A stretch of 64,000 nt of DNA, taken from Mixia osmundae IAM 14324. Lineage: Eukaryota > Basidiomycota > Mixiomycetes > Mixiales > Mixiaceae. Each line of letters opens with the position of its first letter. The stretch's first letter is position 1. The notes beneath the pieces were generated by a model, which saw only the letters and a program-made list of their open reading frames with translations, made no database searches and was not told the origin of the DNA. The DNA is taken from positions 248,001-312,000 of the forward strand of contig NW_014575550.1 of the NCBI RefSeq assembly GCF_000708205.1, given 5' to 3'. This document shows positions 8,898 through 21,241 of this stretch, in pieces. The translations under genes and the position numbers were made by a program.

Positions 8898-9947
8898 ATG
8901 CCCGTTATGTGCGTTGCCTTTGCTCTTTTGAGGCACGAGAGCTTAGGAGAAGCTCAGCCTGGCGTTCTCGTAGCTTCCGAAATATACCAGGCATGCTCGA
9001 GTATTCGTACAGCTGTACTTGGCTGAGCATCAAAGCAGACGACGGCGCCGGTGCTTAGGTTTGCTCAATCTATTGCAGCACAAGGCTACGTCGTCGCAGC
9101 GCCATGCTACTTCCACGAATTTGAAGGCAGTGCCGCCATTCCCTATGATGCCAAAGGCACAGACCGTGGCAATGACTACAAATATCGCAAAGCGCTAAAG
9201 GCCTATGACGATGACAACACCGCGACGCTCGACTTGCTCGCCAAGCATCCCAATTGCAATGGGCGTCTGGCCGCGACAGGAATGTGCATGGGTGCGTCAT
9301 CCCACTATTTTAATTGAAAAGACTGATCGTGAGCAGGCGGTCACGTCGCTTTCAGGGTGAGCCAGATCCGAAGGCACAATGTGATGATTGATCAGCCATC
9401 AGGCCGCATTCGACTCGCGCGTACTCGCCAGCGTTTGCTACTTCGCAACGGATATTCATGACGAAGCGCTCTCCTCGACGGGCAGCGATAGCTTAGTGCG
9501 CTCAAAGGAGATCAAGGGCGAGCTTGCTATGTTTTTTGGCGCCAAAGACACCCATGTGCCTTTCGGAGGACGCACCAAGATTCGCGATACTCTTCAGCAC
9601 CACGGAATCACTGTGACATTCTGCGAATTTGTGCGTTCCACTTCATCTTTGCCTCCGTCATCTCACACGGTGGACTCAGCAAGCGGCGCACGCTTACATT
9701 CGAGATGGCAAGTTTCTTGCTAGAAGAAGCGTCAAAGGGCTCACGAAGAAGCTCAGAGATGTCAAAGGGTCGCTTTGACGGTGCTCTGGCAAAGGTCTGC
9801 TTCGAGATGATGATGGAGCTTTTCAATCGGTACGTGATATCATTGCTTACCAGCCTCGGTACGGCAGCTGATTTGCTGAGCAGTACCGTAGCAAGGGACC
9901 TCGGTTCACCATCGGGTGCGAAAGAGAAGATAGAACATGTGTGCTGA
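8898..9947 (+). CDS. dienelactone hydrolase family protein
   Basis: Alpha/beta hydrolase of the carboxymethylenebutenolidase type. Exons by frame: 8898-8990, 9039-9291, 9337-9356, 9403-9630, 9680-9707, 9757-9829 and 9884-9947. Key blocks are GVLVASEIYQ, RFAQSIAAQGYVVAAPCY, the nucleophile Cys in TGMCMGGHVAF (split by the third join), FGAKDTHVPF with the catalytic Asp, and AAHAYIRDEMSKGRFDGAL with the catalytic His. Two of the six introns (8991-9038 and 9708-9756) keep frame only with GC donors (GCATGC and GCAAGT). The first exon is short; ATGs at 8898 and 8907 are both in frame and a further upstream exon cannot be excluded. The physiological substrate is unknown; fungal relatives are often annotated only by family. 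Confidence 0.8.
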
Positions 9948-10145
9948 CAGCAATGCAAGCTAGTGTGGGAGTTGGCATGGTCTGATCCCACTGGATGCAC
10001 GGTGAAACCAAAATAATAAGAGGCGAGTGTGCGATCGCTAGCGCGCGCCAAAAGTTGGACCAACAAGCACGTGCGAGCTTACCGTGCGCTGAGTACGTCA
10101 GGCATAGCGAGCGTCGCAGCAAAAAAGCATCCGGCGCGGAAATAT

Positions 10146-10235
10146 TACGTTGACGGGATTTGAGCCCGCGCTCCGAAGAACTGCTGGGAGTCAAAAAGAC
10201 CTAAAAGCAGCGCCATAACCACTCGGCCACAACGT
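10146..10235 (-). tRNA. tRNA-Leu (anticodon UAG) with a short intron
   Basis: On the minus strand the gene begins ACGTTGT and ends CAACGT plus discriminator A. The D-arm is GGCCGAGTGGTTA, typical of Leu/Ser class II tRNAs, with a long variable arm around TTCTTCGGAG. The T-arm reads GCGGGCTCAAATCCCGT, with C in place of the usual first T of the T-loop. The anticodon stem CTGCT/AGCAG encloses a 20-nt stretch; placing 7 nt in the loop gives anticodon TAG followed by an intron of about 13 nt at the canonical position. The seventh acceptor pair is a T-T mismatch. Confidence 0.85.
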
Positions 10236-10356
10236 ATTGCGGGCAGGAAGCAACGCATATGTACTATATATAATCAAAGATAGCTTTGGAGCGTGGTGAC
10301 CTGCGATACATCGCTCGTCAGCTTCAAGGTTTGAGATGCACATATGGCTGCTGTCG

Positions 10357-11035
10357 ATGCTAAGTCTGTCAGTCTATGCTAACACAGCGATCTTCAACTT
10401 TCTTGGGCCAGAGGAGCGCACGAAAGATCTGCATTCGGCAGTCAGGCGAGTCGTATTGTAGCTCGCTAGGGCAGTTACTTATCAGCCAACAGACCAGTCT
10501 TGTTAGCTGCCACGACGACTTGGCAGCAACAGGAGCTAGGAGTGGCGCGAGAGTATGAGCTGCGAATTCCTTCGGCACCGACGTCGTCTTGGGCTGCCAC
10601 GCAGTACCGATTATTCAGAGGCAACCGCTACACCTTGCGAGTGTCCTATGCACCAGAAGTACGGGACATACCTATCTCGAGGCTCGCGTCATGACACTGA
10701 CCAGTATGCAGACGCCAGCAAAATTCGTATTCAACCTCACGCGATGGAGCCCAGACATGACAGTCGTCGAGATTACACCGTACTCCGAAGCAGTCGCAGT
10801 ACCCGGCAAAGAGCACCTTCTGAGCACACATATCGAGTACATGCTCACTTTTGAGCTTCTCTTGTTCGGCCTGCTTCCGATGACGAGCGTGAGACTAGTC
10901 ATCAGTATCTTCGTTACGCTCCTTCTACTGATCGTCTCGAGGGCGCCTGCGCGACTGCTGCGACTTCTCAAGATACTTAGCGGCTCAGACGCAAACATTG
11001 ATAGACTGCTTGTAGCCAGCAAGAGATCGCAGTAG
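10357..11035 (+). CDS. membrane protein of unknown function
   Basis: Likely start MLSLSVYANTAIFNFLGPEE at 10357. Joined exons give a soluble N-terminal part (VLLAATTTWQQQELGVARE, RLFRGNRYTLRVSYAPE) followed by FVFNLTRWSPDMTVVEITPY. A strongly hydrophobic segment follows (YMLTFELLLFGLLPM, LVISIFVTLLLLIV), likely one hairpin or two membrane spans, and then a basic tail. The join near 10663-10713 uses GT-AG. The first join near 10455-10500 keeps frame only with a GCGAGT donor and is less certain. No family recognised; roughly 190 residues. Confidence 0.5.
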
Positions 11036-11299
11036 TACCGCATATGTCGTGCGAGAGCAAGCACATCGATCGCACGTTAGCAGCATCATGACCATACAGA
11101 TTTCACATTCAACATGTCTGTCTACAGGTTGCGCCTTCAACATGTTCAACTAGAGCGTCATCGTCATCGTCTGTTCCGAACTACTGAGGGCAAGGACGGG
11201 CGGCAGGCCCCGAAAGAAAGTGTCAAGATGCTCAACATATTGTGCCGCGTGTTCGTAAGTCGCGCTAGCGTTTTGTTCCGGCGGCGGAAGGCCTGCAGA
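11036..11299. other. intergenic, no feature seen
   Basis: Convergent 3' ends of the membrane-protein gene and the cotransporter gene. The short open frame 11114-11359 overlaps the cotransporter and has no recognisable content. Confidence 0.4.
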
Positions 11300-14200
11300 T
11301 CATGTCAGCCAGGTTACCGGCAGGCAATGCAGATTACTAGTAAAAATGATGCTCGTTGACTCGTCCGAATTTTGGCGCAGCAGCTCGTTGAGAATGACAA
11401 ACTGAGCTCGCATGGGCAAGTCATTGAAGCCAAGTGATGGGACCGCGAGACTGAATGAGCTCGCTGACTCGGGCTCGGCGGTCATCTGCGAGTCGGGCAT
11501 GACACGCTCATTCCCGGAGGGCGAACGCATCATGCGACTCAATCCAGAAGGCTGACGCGTTGTCTGACGCATTGGCGATCGCGCGCTGGGTTGAGGCAGT
11601 CTGCTCGGACTGCTGGAAGTGACTTGCTGTGTGCCGTACCGGCGGAAAGAGGACGTCAGCAATGGCTTACGAGCAGGTTCGTCAGGGAGAGCAGACATCG
11701 AATGTCGCTTGCGAGACGGGTCTATTCGCTGGGCAATCGTGGCCCGCAGAGCTTGCTCTGTACTTAGCTCCTCCCCAGAGAAGATGCTCGTCTCGCTCTC
11801 TACATCCCGTACCACGATAGGACCAGGCGCAGTAATCCGAAGCTTGCTCTGGCCGATAGAGGAAGACAGAGTGGACACGAGCTTATTCCATTCGTGAGTC
11901 CGCGTCTCTTGCGATTTTGAGACACTCTCGATAGGAGCTCCTTCTTTCAAATCTGGCAGATCTGCTGTGCGTTGTCGTAGTGTGCGGTAGGCTTCCCACC
12001 ACTTGTCGCCGGCTAAAGCAGATTCGACATCCGTGTTCATACCGTCGCGTCCATTGACTAGCGTCTCGTAAGATGACAGTCGGCCAGTGCGTAGGAACAG
12101 CACGCGTAGCTCGGCTCGAATTCGCAGGCTATCAAGCAAAGCCTGTATCTTATTGCGCTCGTCTGCCACCTCTTCCGCATATTCGACAAAGACAGTCACT
12201 CGTAGACGATGACGCTGCCACTCGTCGACCATCGAAAGCGTCAAGCCCAACTGAAGCACCATAGTATAAGTCTCAAATCCATCGCTTCCCGATAGAAGAG
12301 GCCAGAGATCAATATAACGCCGTTCGCCATGTGAGATCTTCTCGCTCTTCGTCGGCGCATCGAGGCTGGGAAAATTGTATGCGATGCCAAGAGCACATTC
12401 GAGCGCGATGACATCTTCGAGAATACCGACGTAGTTTGTGGCGCTTATGGGCGTCTCGGCTCGATTTGCATCAGTCGGCAGCGATCCAAGCACGTCAATA
12501 TGACTATCATCGTCTGCTGGTCGGACTGTTATATCGCTCGCCGCGCTGGAGTGCGAGCGCACGTCGACGTCTTGCCGCTGTCGAGCTTTGCGACGCCATG
12601 CAGCGCGCTCTGGAAAGCCGACAATGACAATGTTGGGTCGCATACCTCCGATGCCAGCTGATAGCATAAGATTCTGGGCGCCAATGCGCTCGTCGACTGC
12701 AACGGTCATATCGACAAACGCTTTGATGCCACTCACATTGACGAGCCGAAGCCAAGCCAGCTTTTGCCGCTTGAGCTCTTCGATGGCATTGCAAAAGTCG
12801 CCCAGAAGTACATGCCCGAGCACGAAAAGGCCGCCTTTCTTGAGGGCGTTGCAGAATGTGATCACCTGCCAAGCGTGTCGTGGATTGTCCGTAAGCAGCA
12901 AAATCTGAGGCCGCCAAAACTTGACAGACAGCTTGTCCCGTGCTGACAGTCTGAGCAGATACTTGCGCACTTGATGGTAGAGCAAGCCCTGCGTGAAGTC
13001 TCCCCAAGGCTTAGGCGGTGCCTGGAGATGCAAAAGCATGACGAGCGCTATCATGACGATGATGGAAAGCGCTGCGATGAGTGGATCAGTGAAGAACATG
13101 CCGCCGAACGAGAGCACAGCGCCGGCCAGTGCAGTCTGAGTGGAAAAGAATCGCCAAGCGGGTCTGAAATTGGTGCAACCGGTAGCTTTGAGCACAAAAC
13201 AAGCCAGATTGATGATGCCAAACGCCAGGAGAGTGGCTGAGGTGACGAAGGAAGCTAAGTAATTGACATTATCGATCAGTAAAACGGCTTGAGCGAGCAC
13301 GTATGTTGCAATGATAGCAAACAGGGGTTCGTCGTGCTGCTCCGTGCCTTGACTGAACGGCGCGAGAGCAGGCAGCAGATCGTCGCGTGAAATGGCTTGC
13401 AAGATTTTGGCGCATGCAGTGATGCCAAGAAGTGCAGAGAAGAATGTAGAGCAAAGGACGCCGAGTACGATCAATCCAGGTAAAACATTGACGTCTTGCA
13501 GTATGGCCAGATCGTGGTTGAGACTCTCCCGAGACACAGTGGCGGCGAGTAGCATCATGACTACGACATAGACACCGAAGGACGTCACGAGGCCCCAGAC
13601 TGTGCCTTTCGGTATGCTGCGGCTTTCGTGAGCCTGATTGACGGCAGCTCAGAGCAGACTGACCTTTTGCTCGGTTTGCGCAGACTACCTGACATCGATG
13701 TGCCGGCGAGGATTCCGTTACAAGCAGGAAATAAGACAGCAAAGACGCTCATCCAAGTCTCTTTAGAATGTGATTGTCCAGCAGATGACCTTGTAAAACG
13801 CCATAGCAGATTTTCGCGAAAGGTATCCAGGCTAAAGCCGGTAAAGACAGTGTGTCTGATAGGGTCAACAAAAGGCCTCTTGAGCACTGCCGAGATAGGT
13901 ATCGAGATGATAGATAGCAACATTGCGCAGGCAACGAGGCTCTGAGCGCGGTTGAAGGCGCTGGAGCCGATCAGGCACAGTGCAGTGCAGCAGAAGAGCA
14001 AGACAGAGCCGTAAAGAAATTGCCACCATGGGCCTTCCGGCAAGACAGACGTTGTCGCTTCTTTGCTGACCCCAAAAGTGTCCGTCAAGGCTTCGACGAA
14101 CCCAAGCACGTTTAGGCCGATGTTGAAAACTTGCGCAAAGTAGAAGACTAGCCCCATGCTGCCGCCCGCTTCGACGCCTAGCGATCGAGAAGCCAAGTAG

Positions 14201-14706
14201 TATGGACCGCCGGAGCGTACGTTGCCTGCACTGGCAATGGCAGAAACGCTCATCGTCGTGAGCGCGTCTATGGCGAGAGCAATGAGAAGTAAGATCAAGA
14301 CACCGACAAGACCAGCTTGACCCAGGATGAAACCAAAGCGCAGGAAGAGAATGAGACCGACGACGTTGAGGCAGACGGGCATGTATACGCCTGCAAATGT
14401 GCCCAAACGATGCTCAGGCTCGGCATCTGTCTGAGGCGGCCTTGCATCCTTTGTCCGCCATTGCTCCTCTTGATTCGTCACACTTCTATCGAAGCCAGAG
14501 CTACGAGGTGTTCTGGCAGATTTGGGGCTGCCATCGTCTGGTTCTGGACTGTTAGCACGAGTGCGGGCTCGACTGCTCGAGCGACTCGATTGTGCGACGG
14601 AGGCCGGTCTGGCAGCTGCCAGATCCGCATAGTGAGCTCTTCTACTTAGCTGCTGCTCTAATGAATCCAGGGCTGGGCTCGCTCGGGCCACAAATCTGCC
14701 CGACAT
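11300..14706 (-). CDS. cation-chloride cotransporter (VHC1-like)
   Basis: Twelve-helix APC-superfamily K-Cl cotransporter; the yeast homologue Vhc1 sits in the vacuolar membrane. Two exons (14706-13689 and 13647-11300) flank a 41-nt intron (13648-13688), giving about 1120 residues. A disordered, Ser/Arg-rich N-terminus (about 110 residues) precedes LGTFAGVYMPVCLNVVGLIL, SGGPYYLASRSLG and NGILAGTSMS, classic family motifs. The second exon carries the later helices (for example SALLGITACAKILQAISRDD and NYLASFVTSATLLAFGIINL). A large cytosolic domain follows (WGDFTQGLLYHQVRKYLL), with an Ser-rich insert near the C-terminus. It lies downstream of the SDR gene on the same strand. Confidence 0.93.
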
Positions 14707-14909
14707 GCCATCAGAGGAAGTGCAGTATGCGTGTCACGTCACGTCGTGTCGTGTCACGTCACACCTTTGCGAGCATAATCGGGACTGTGTGAGCTCACGT
14801 TCAGTCAGAGGGAAACCCTCAAATAACGTCATTGCTTGCTCTCGTCGGATACATCCACATGATTTGTGGGTTCAATAGTGCATTCATTGCTGTCACTGGC
14901 AATCGCATG

Positions 14910-15918
14910 TCATGCATGACGAAGCAACCAGCCGCCGTCAATGACTGTCGTCTGGCCGGTAACGTATTCGTTGCAGGCGAAGAGCAGCAGGAGCTGCGCC
15001 ATATCTCGCTCGGTTCCCGGTCTGCCGTACGGAACGCCACGTTCTGTCATGAAGCCCTCTGACGACAGTGACGATTTATTGTCCTCGCCTGAGCTGTTGG
15101 TCGTCATCTCGGACTGCGGAAGCATGAGCCATGCGTTGCAGCATGTGCAATTTACTCACTGGAAAATATCCAGGTGCGATCGAGTTGACACGGACGCGGA
15201 TGTGAGGACGAGCGAGTTCGGTGGCGAGGAGCTCGGTAAGCTGAATGGTGCCTGCCTTTGAGGTATTGTAGGCAAATTGGCCGGATTGGCTTTCTTTGGT
15301 GATGCCAGACATTGATGATATCGTGATGATAGAGCCCGGGAGCTTTGTGGGGCTCGAGCTTGCTGTCTTTGCCTTTCCGAGCAACGGCAGAAAGGCAGCA
15401 GCAGTGAAGAAGCAGGCGGTGATGTTTGTTTTGAAGCAATCATCCCAGCTCGTTGGGTCCTGGTCCAACATGACCTTGCTGTATGAGTCCGCCGTATGCG
15501 AGTCAGGATCACTGCCGATATCGACAGAAGGGGTGATGATGCCTGCATTGGCGACAACGAGGTTCAGAAAGTCGACTTTGGACGAGATGTCGGCGACGGC
15601 TTCGAGGATCGACTTTTTGGATTGCACATCACATTGTATAGCGTGTATGGATCCGCCGGCAGACTTGACTGCATCGTCCGAGCTATACAAGCTCGCGGTC
15701 TTTTCGAGTACCTCTTTGCGTCGGCCAGTGATGTACACATTGGCACCGTTGCTAGCGAGGGTAACTGCAATCATTCTCCCGATGCCGGTGGCACCGCCGG
15801 TGACGAGGGTGTTCCAACCTTTGAGGTTGAAGAGCTTTGATGCCCTGACATTGCCTCTTATCAGCGTCTATGACGTAGTGGAGGACTGAAAGAGCGCTGA
15901 CACGAGTGAGCCTGCCAT
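14910..15918 (-). CDS. short-chain dehydrogenase/reductase
   Basis: Classical SDR of about 280 residues with a Rossmann fold. The start at 15918 (MAGSLV) joins by a 57-nt intron (donor GTCAGC) to SKLFNLKGWNTLVTGGATG, which gives the TGxxxGIG cofactor loop. The ANAG variant of the NNAG motif follows, then the catalytic Ser (ISSMSG) and YNTSKAG with the YxxxK pair. A 46-nt intron (donor GTGAGT) joins IAPGYFP to SEMTTNSSGED, and the end is VTGQTTVIDGGWLLRHA, the usual SDR C-terminal strand. The long plus-strand open frames here are antisense shadows. Substrate cannot be told. Divergent from kynurenine 3-monooxygenase with about 208 bp between starts. Confidence 0.87.
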
Positions 15919-16126
15919 CTTGGCTGGGATGCGAGTCGGTCGCGTGCTTGCCTACTGCCGAGTGCTTGCTGGCCTACGTGCTTGGTGAGACTGTGTCGCG
16001 GTGCTGTCAAGATGTCAAGAGGATGATGCGCGTCATACGTGGCGATAGCATTGTCGATCACCGGATCACCGCTATCGGTCAGCACGAACCCTTTTCTCTG
16101 TCTTTGCCGGCTCTGTAAAGCGCCAG

Positions 16127-17813
16127 ATGGCGACGATGGACTGCCACTGTGTAGTGGTAGGAGCAGGCCTCGTTGGCTGCTTGACTGCCGCGATGTTGCA
16201 CAAGCTCCAGGATGAGCCAGCATCGCCCTTCAAAGGGCGTAAACTCGAGATCACCGTCTACGAAGGACGTAGCGATCCACGAAAGGCTGCAACGACCCAG
16301 TCTCGGGCGAGAAGCATCAACCTCGCTCTCTCCAACCGAGGCATACAAGCCATGCGAGACGTGTCGTCAGCAATGGCCGATCGGTTGCTATCACAGGCGC
16401 TGCCCATGAAAGGACGCATGATCCATACTTCCTCGGGAGAGCAGCAGTCCCAAGAGTACAGTCTCAAGGGCGAAGTGGGTCTCGTTCCGCGGGAACAGGC
16501 TCCCCGTGTTTATGCTGTAGCAGTGCATCAATTCGATCGATAGAGCGCTCCTCAATGCACAACTGCTCGACGAGATAGATCAGCTCGACGGCATCACCCT
16601 CAAATTTGACAGCAAGCTGACTAGCATCGACTTTGACAAGGGCACGCTCGTCGTGCGCTCAGTCGGTCGCAAAGAAGAGACTGTCTCCTTCGATACCATC
16701 ATTGGCGCAGATGGGAGCTTCAGCAAAGTGCGCTCAGAGATGATGCGCGTCGTCAGGTATGTCCTTCTCCTCCGCCAGCTTTCCATACGTGCCTGATCCA
16801 GAGCGTCAGAATGGACTTTCGACAGTCGTACATACCACATGGCTACCTCGAGCTATCCATGCCGAGCTCGCCAAAGGGCGATTTCCTGCTAGACCATCAG
16901 CATCTCCACATATGGCCGCGGCACGACTTTATGCTCATCGCCCTCCCCAATGCAGTCCGTCAATGCTCTCTACTGACTGAGCTCGCTGATTCATCAAACA
17001 GGACAAATCGTTCACATGCACGCTCTTTGCCCCGTTCGCGACGCTGGACACTCTTATCGAGTCAACAAAGATCTCACGATGGTTTAAAGAGCAGTTTCCC
17101 GACGCGCTGCCGCTCATCGGTGAAGAGGAAGTCTTGCGCTGCTTCCGAGATCATCCGCGCAGTCCGCTCATCAGCACGAGCGCAAGTTACGGCAGTTTTC
17201 CCAGCAACATGCGCTGAAAGTAAGAGACAGTGTCATCCCTATCACTACGAAAGCAAAGGGATCGTGCTCGGCGATGCATCCCATTCGATGGTGCCCTTCT
17301 ACGGTTCGTTGGGCAGGACCCGCATCTACGTCTGTCTGCTTACAGATTCTCGCAGGTCAAGGCATGAACTGCGGATTCGAAGATGTCAGAGTTCTGCGTC
17401 ATCTCCTACTTGACGCCTCTACGTCAAGCCAGAGCACCAAGCTCGAGGACCTTCTGCAAAGCGCATTCGATAGCTACAGCAGACAGCGCCTGGCGAGTCT
17501 GGAAGCCATCCAGCGATTGGCGACCAACAACTACGTCGAGATGCGATCCAAAGTCATTTCGCCGACCTATCTCATCCGCAAACGACTCGATGGCATCCTC
17601 GAGCGCGTTCTGGGCGAGACGCGATGGACGAGTCTCTACAATATGGTGACATTCCGCTGGGAAATCAACTATGAAGAGGCCGAGCGCAGGGAAGCAAGAC
17701 AGCACCGCATCATTGAGCGTGCACTCAGTGTCTCCGTCGTAGGTCTCGCGCTAGGCCTCACATGGCCCTTCCGAGCTTCTGTCCGGCGGCTCGTGCAGGA
17801 TTACTTGTTGTAA
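16127..17813 (+). CDS. BNA4: kynurenine 3-monooxygenase
   Basis: FAD monooxygenase of the outer mitochondrial membrane that hydroxylates L-kynurenine with NADPH, a step of de novo NAD synthesis from tryptophan. The N-terminal CHCVVVGAGLVGCLTA gives the FAD-binding GxGxxG. Then come RSINLALSNRGI, INSIDRALLNAQLLDEI after a 49-nt intron (16475-16523, donor GTGGGT), the GADGSFS motif, DFRQSYIPHGYLEL, and GIVLGDASHSMVPFYGQGMN across the last intron. The C-terminus has the hydrophobic helix expected for membrane anchoring (VSVVGLALGLTWPF). At least five exons; the middle joins near 16970-17000 and 17210-17230 were not resolved base by base. Total length is close to that of yeast Bna4. Confidence 0.92.
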
Positions 17814-18020
17814 GCCCTTGCAATCAAATAATATCGGGATTGGAATATTGGTTGATCCAAAGCTGTGAGCGCTCGAGCACGGTCGACCTCCTGAGAAGAC
17901 CGATGGCACAGAGACTGCATGCCTACCTGCAGTCTCCGCCACATGGCCCGTCTGTCTCCACAATAGCTTCGACAGCCCTCTCATCGGCTCACTGATCTTC
18001 ACGTTCACGGCGACGGCAAG

Positions 18021-21000
18021 ATGCGACGCAACGAGCCGCTCGAGCCAGGGCCGTCTCGAGCAGCGCCAGTAGACTTTGAGATGGCAGAGCGAGTCGGAGA
18101 TGCACACTTGCCCCAAGCAGTCGCTCTCTCGGGCTCTACACTGCCCTCTATGCCTCCTGCAACGGCAACAGCGCCCGTGGACAGCCGTAGCATCACCTGG
18201 CAAGACGATCGCTCGACTTACAGGAGAAATCTCGAGGCAAGAGCCGTGACAGATCCTTTGCGCTCGCCGGGCATGCTCTCACCACGCTTTAGAGGCTCAC
18301 CCTTTGGCATCTCGACGCCTTCGCCCATCTGGCGGCCGCACGGACGAAACCGTACTCCAAACAAGTCACAGAGCTCAGGTAGCGCTGCAGCAATGCCCAA
18401 CGATGACATACAGCTGCGAGACATGCCTCAGCAGTCGCTAGTAGGCGCTAAGTCAATCGATGCGATGGCAAGCCTGCCCGACACCTTTGAGGAAGATGAA
18501 GAAAGCGATATCGAAGTCGGACTCGGCATGGAAGATTTCCTCGGACCGCCCGCGCTTGACTTGCCCGATCCAGTCAATGCAAACCCCGAGCTACGTGCTA
18601 GGAGGAAAGAGCGCAAACGTGCCCAATCGATGGCGCAAAGGCAGGCCGACAAGTTAGTTGGTCGAAGCGTTGGCTCGCGCCTCAGACATGCCACGCGTCG
18701 ACGTCGGGGCTCGTCCGGCTCATCAGAGTCATCGGGAGATGTATCTGATCTGAGTGACGCCGCCAAGACACCCATGGCTGCCCGTCGACGGCCATCGCAT
18801 GCGAGCCTTGCAGAACGCTCGCGACGACGGTCGAGGCGGCCAAGTGTATCCTCTGCTTCTGTCGCTTCCTCAAACGTCACTTCTAGATCGTCTATCTCCT
18901 GGCCAGACTGGCGCTTTTGGCGGTCTGGCTCCTCCACAACTGGCTCCTCGAGTACGTCCAATGACGCAGACTCCACCCGCTCGGGCAAGAGCCGGGCCGC
19001 TTCCTGGAGTCCACCAGAACCCGAGTATACCCTGACCATACCAAGACTGGCACAGCAACGAGCTGGCCTTACAAATATACCCCTGCCGCATCTGGCGTTT
19101 GATCCTCTCTCAAGCTCGTCCTCGCCCGATTATGCTGCAAAGCTAGGTGCGACAGCCCCTCCTTGCTTCGACACGTCCACTTCTGTCACTCTGGACCATG
19201 CTCTCACACGACTTGCCGGCTTCTGGCAGCAACGAGATCAGGAGGATGCAATCGGCGGTGACCTAGGAGCGCAAGCCGGGGATGAGCCTGTACCGGAGCA
19301 GACAAAAGGTCAAAGAAGGCAACGACAAACCAACAGCGGCGCAATGGCGTGGTGGCTCGACATCCTCTGCCCATCCTCAGCTGACATCAGGCAGCTGCGG
19401 AAGATTCTGCCGCTGCACCCTTTGACGATCGAAGACATTTTACAGCAAGAGCCCCGCGAGAAGCTTGAAGTGTTTGAGCGCTTAGGCTACTATCTCGTCG
19501 TCTTTCGAGCGCTCGACGAAACCTACTTCCGCTACAGCGACCTCGCCGACAGCGACGACGAAGCGTCTGACGATGGCAAGCAATCCATTTCCGACGATGC
19601 CACGATGGACAATGCAGACGCGAGAATGCGCGAGAAGGCTAGCATACTCACCGGCAATGCTCAGCCAAAGGTGACGGGCAAGACGATCAAAGGTCGTGGC
19701 CGCATCGACATCGTTGAGGGTGTTGGTGGAAAAGAGGGTGTTGAGGGTGTCAGCGTGGGAGGAGTCAACTTCTACATGGTCGTGTTTGCAGATGGCATCC
19801 TCTCGGTACGCCTGCTTGCAGCCCACGAGTCTTCCGCTGACTTCCCCACCGCAGTTTCATTTCGAGCATTTGCACAAACACACACAGCGTGTACAAGAAC
19901 GGATACAGCTGCATGGCGCAACACAGCACATCACCTCGCGTACGTTCTCCTCTAGATACCTTGCGACAATGCTGAAAGAGCCAGCAGATTGGATTGCTTA
20001 CGGCTTGATGGATTCGATCGTAGATGCGTTCTTTCCGCTGATCGATTTCATCGAGCACGAGTCTGACGAGATTGACGGCTTTCTCGCGGATCCAATCACG
20101 AAAGCGCAACAAGCCTACGCACCAAAAGGCGCTTATCTCGAGTTTTGGAACGATGGCAAAATACGCAGCATCTCCTCGCGTCCCTCTGGCGAGCTCGTTG
20201 TCAGGCGCGCAGAGAACGCGTATCGATTGTTTTTTATGCCCATCGGCAGCATACCAGACGTTCTCGCTGCCCGAATCCCCATGCGTTATCTCGAATACAC
20301 CACTCGGACGGTCAAGTACATCGTGCCTGCTGATGCTGACGGTACTCCTCAGATCTCGAAACGGCAGCTGTGGGCCTTTTGGCCCTTGTCGTGGATGCTT
20401 GGCAGGAAGCAGATTCGCAAGTCCAAAGCAGTCAAACAGCAGTATTCATCGATGTTCGATCAGACGGCGATGCTGCGAAGAATGACGGATGCCCGCAAGA
20501 TCGTGACTGGCTTGGCTCGACTGCTGTCGACGAAGCGAGAAGTCGTACGCGGTTTGAGACGCAAGGTCAACGAGGCGCGTTTGCTACTTGCTTTGCAGCA
20601 CTACACCGGCCCAGATCTCGCGATCTATCTTGGCGATCTCCAAGGTAAATATCTTTGATCACTGTTTATCCATTATCTGAGGCCATACAGATCATGTCGC
20701 CTCCATGAGCCAATCGCTGCGCTTCTACGATGCCATTCTTTCGCATGGCCATCCTGCCTATCTAGGCACGCTGCGCATCACACTCGAGGAAACTCACGTG
20801 AGGCAATCGTACATGATCGCCCGTCTGTCCGTCGTTGGTCTGACAGTCATCCCTTGCAATAGTACGCGAGTCCTATCAGAGCCCTGGGTACCGCTGACGC
20901 CGTCGCAGTCGTGACTGGCATCTTCTCTGAAAACATTTTGACACCACGCAACGGAGATCGCGATCATGTCATCGAGTACGACAGTGCTGGCAATCCACTC

Positions 21001-21174
21001 AAATACGGAGGCTATACTTGGTTCGGCTGGGCTATCTTGATCCTGATAGGTATGACTCTGGCGGTCTGGTATCTCATATATCGCCTCTTCCGAACCGCTC
21101 GAGATGCGCGCGTCAAGAGACTTTTGCTGGCAGAGCAGCGCCATGAAGCACACATGCAGAGCCTTGTTGGATGA
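18021..21174 (+). CDS. CorA-family divalent-cation transporter (ALR/MNR2-like), GMN motif altered
   Basis: Fungal CorA proteins carry Mg2+ across the plasma or vacuolar membrane. A long disordered, Ser/Arg-rich N-terminus (about 430 residues) precedes WWLDILCPSSADIRQLRKIL and LEVFERLGYYLVVFRALDE, the usual CorA cytosolic domain. Exons continue with WIAYGLMDSIVDAFFPLIDF and the long stalk helix ending VGLTVIPCN. The next join (acceptor TCGCAG) gives IVTGIFSENILTPRNG, in which the signature GMN after TM1 reads SEN. TM2 is GYTWFGWAILILIGMTLAV, followed by a basic tail. At least five exons are needed. The size and N-terminal extension match Alr1/Mnr2; loss of GMN may alter ion selectivity or indicate a regulatory paralogue. 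Confidence 0.88.
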
Positions 21175-21241
21175 GTCTAGAAACACGCTTGTTGTACAGA
21201 TGTTGTTGTCACAAAACAGGCTAATGATACAGATTCGTTCA

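Noticed and set aside
12507-13007. 166-codon minus-strand frame inside the cotransporter gene
   Set aside because: Shifted shadow of the cotransporter coding sequence, with no membrane or domain pattern.
15296-15889. 197-codon plus-strand frame
   Set aside because: Antisense to the short-chain dehydrogenase, whose motifs are complete on the minus strand.
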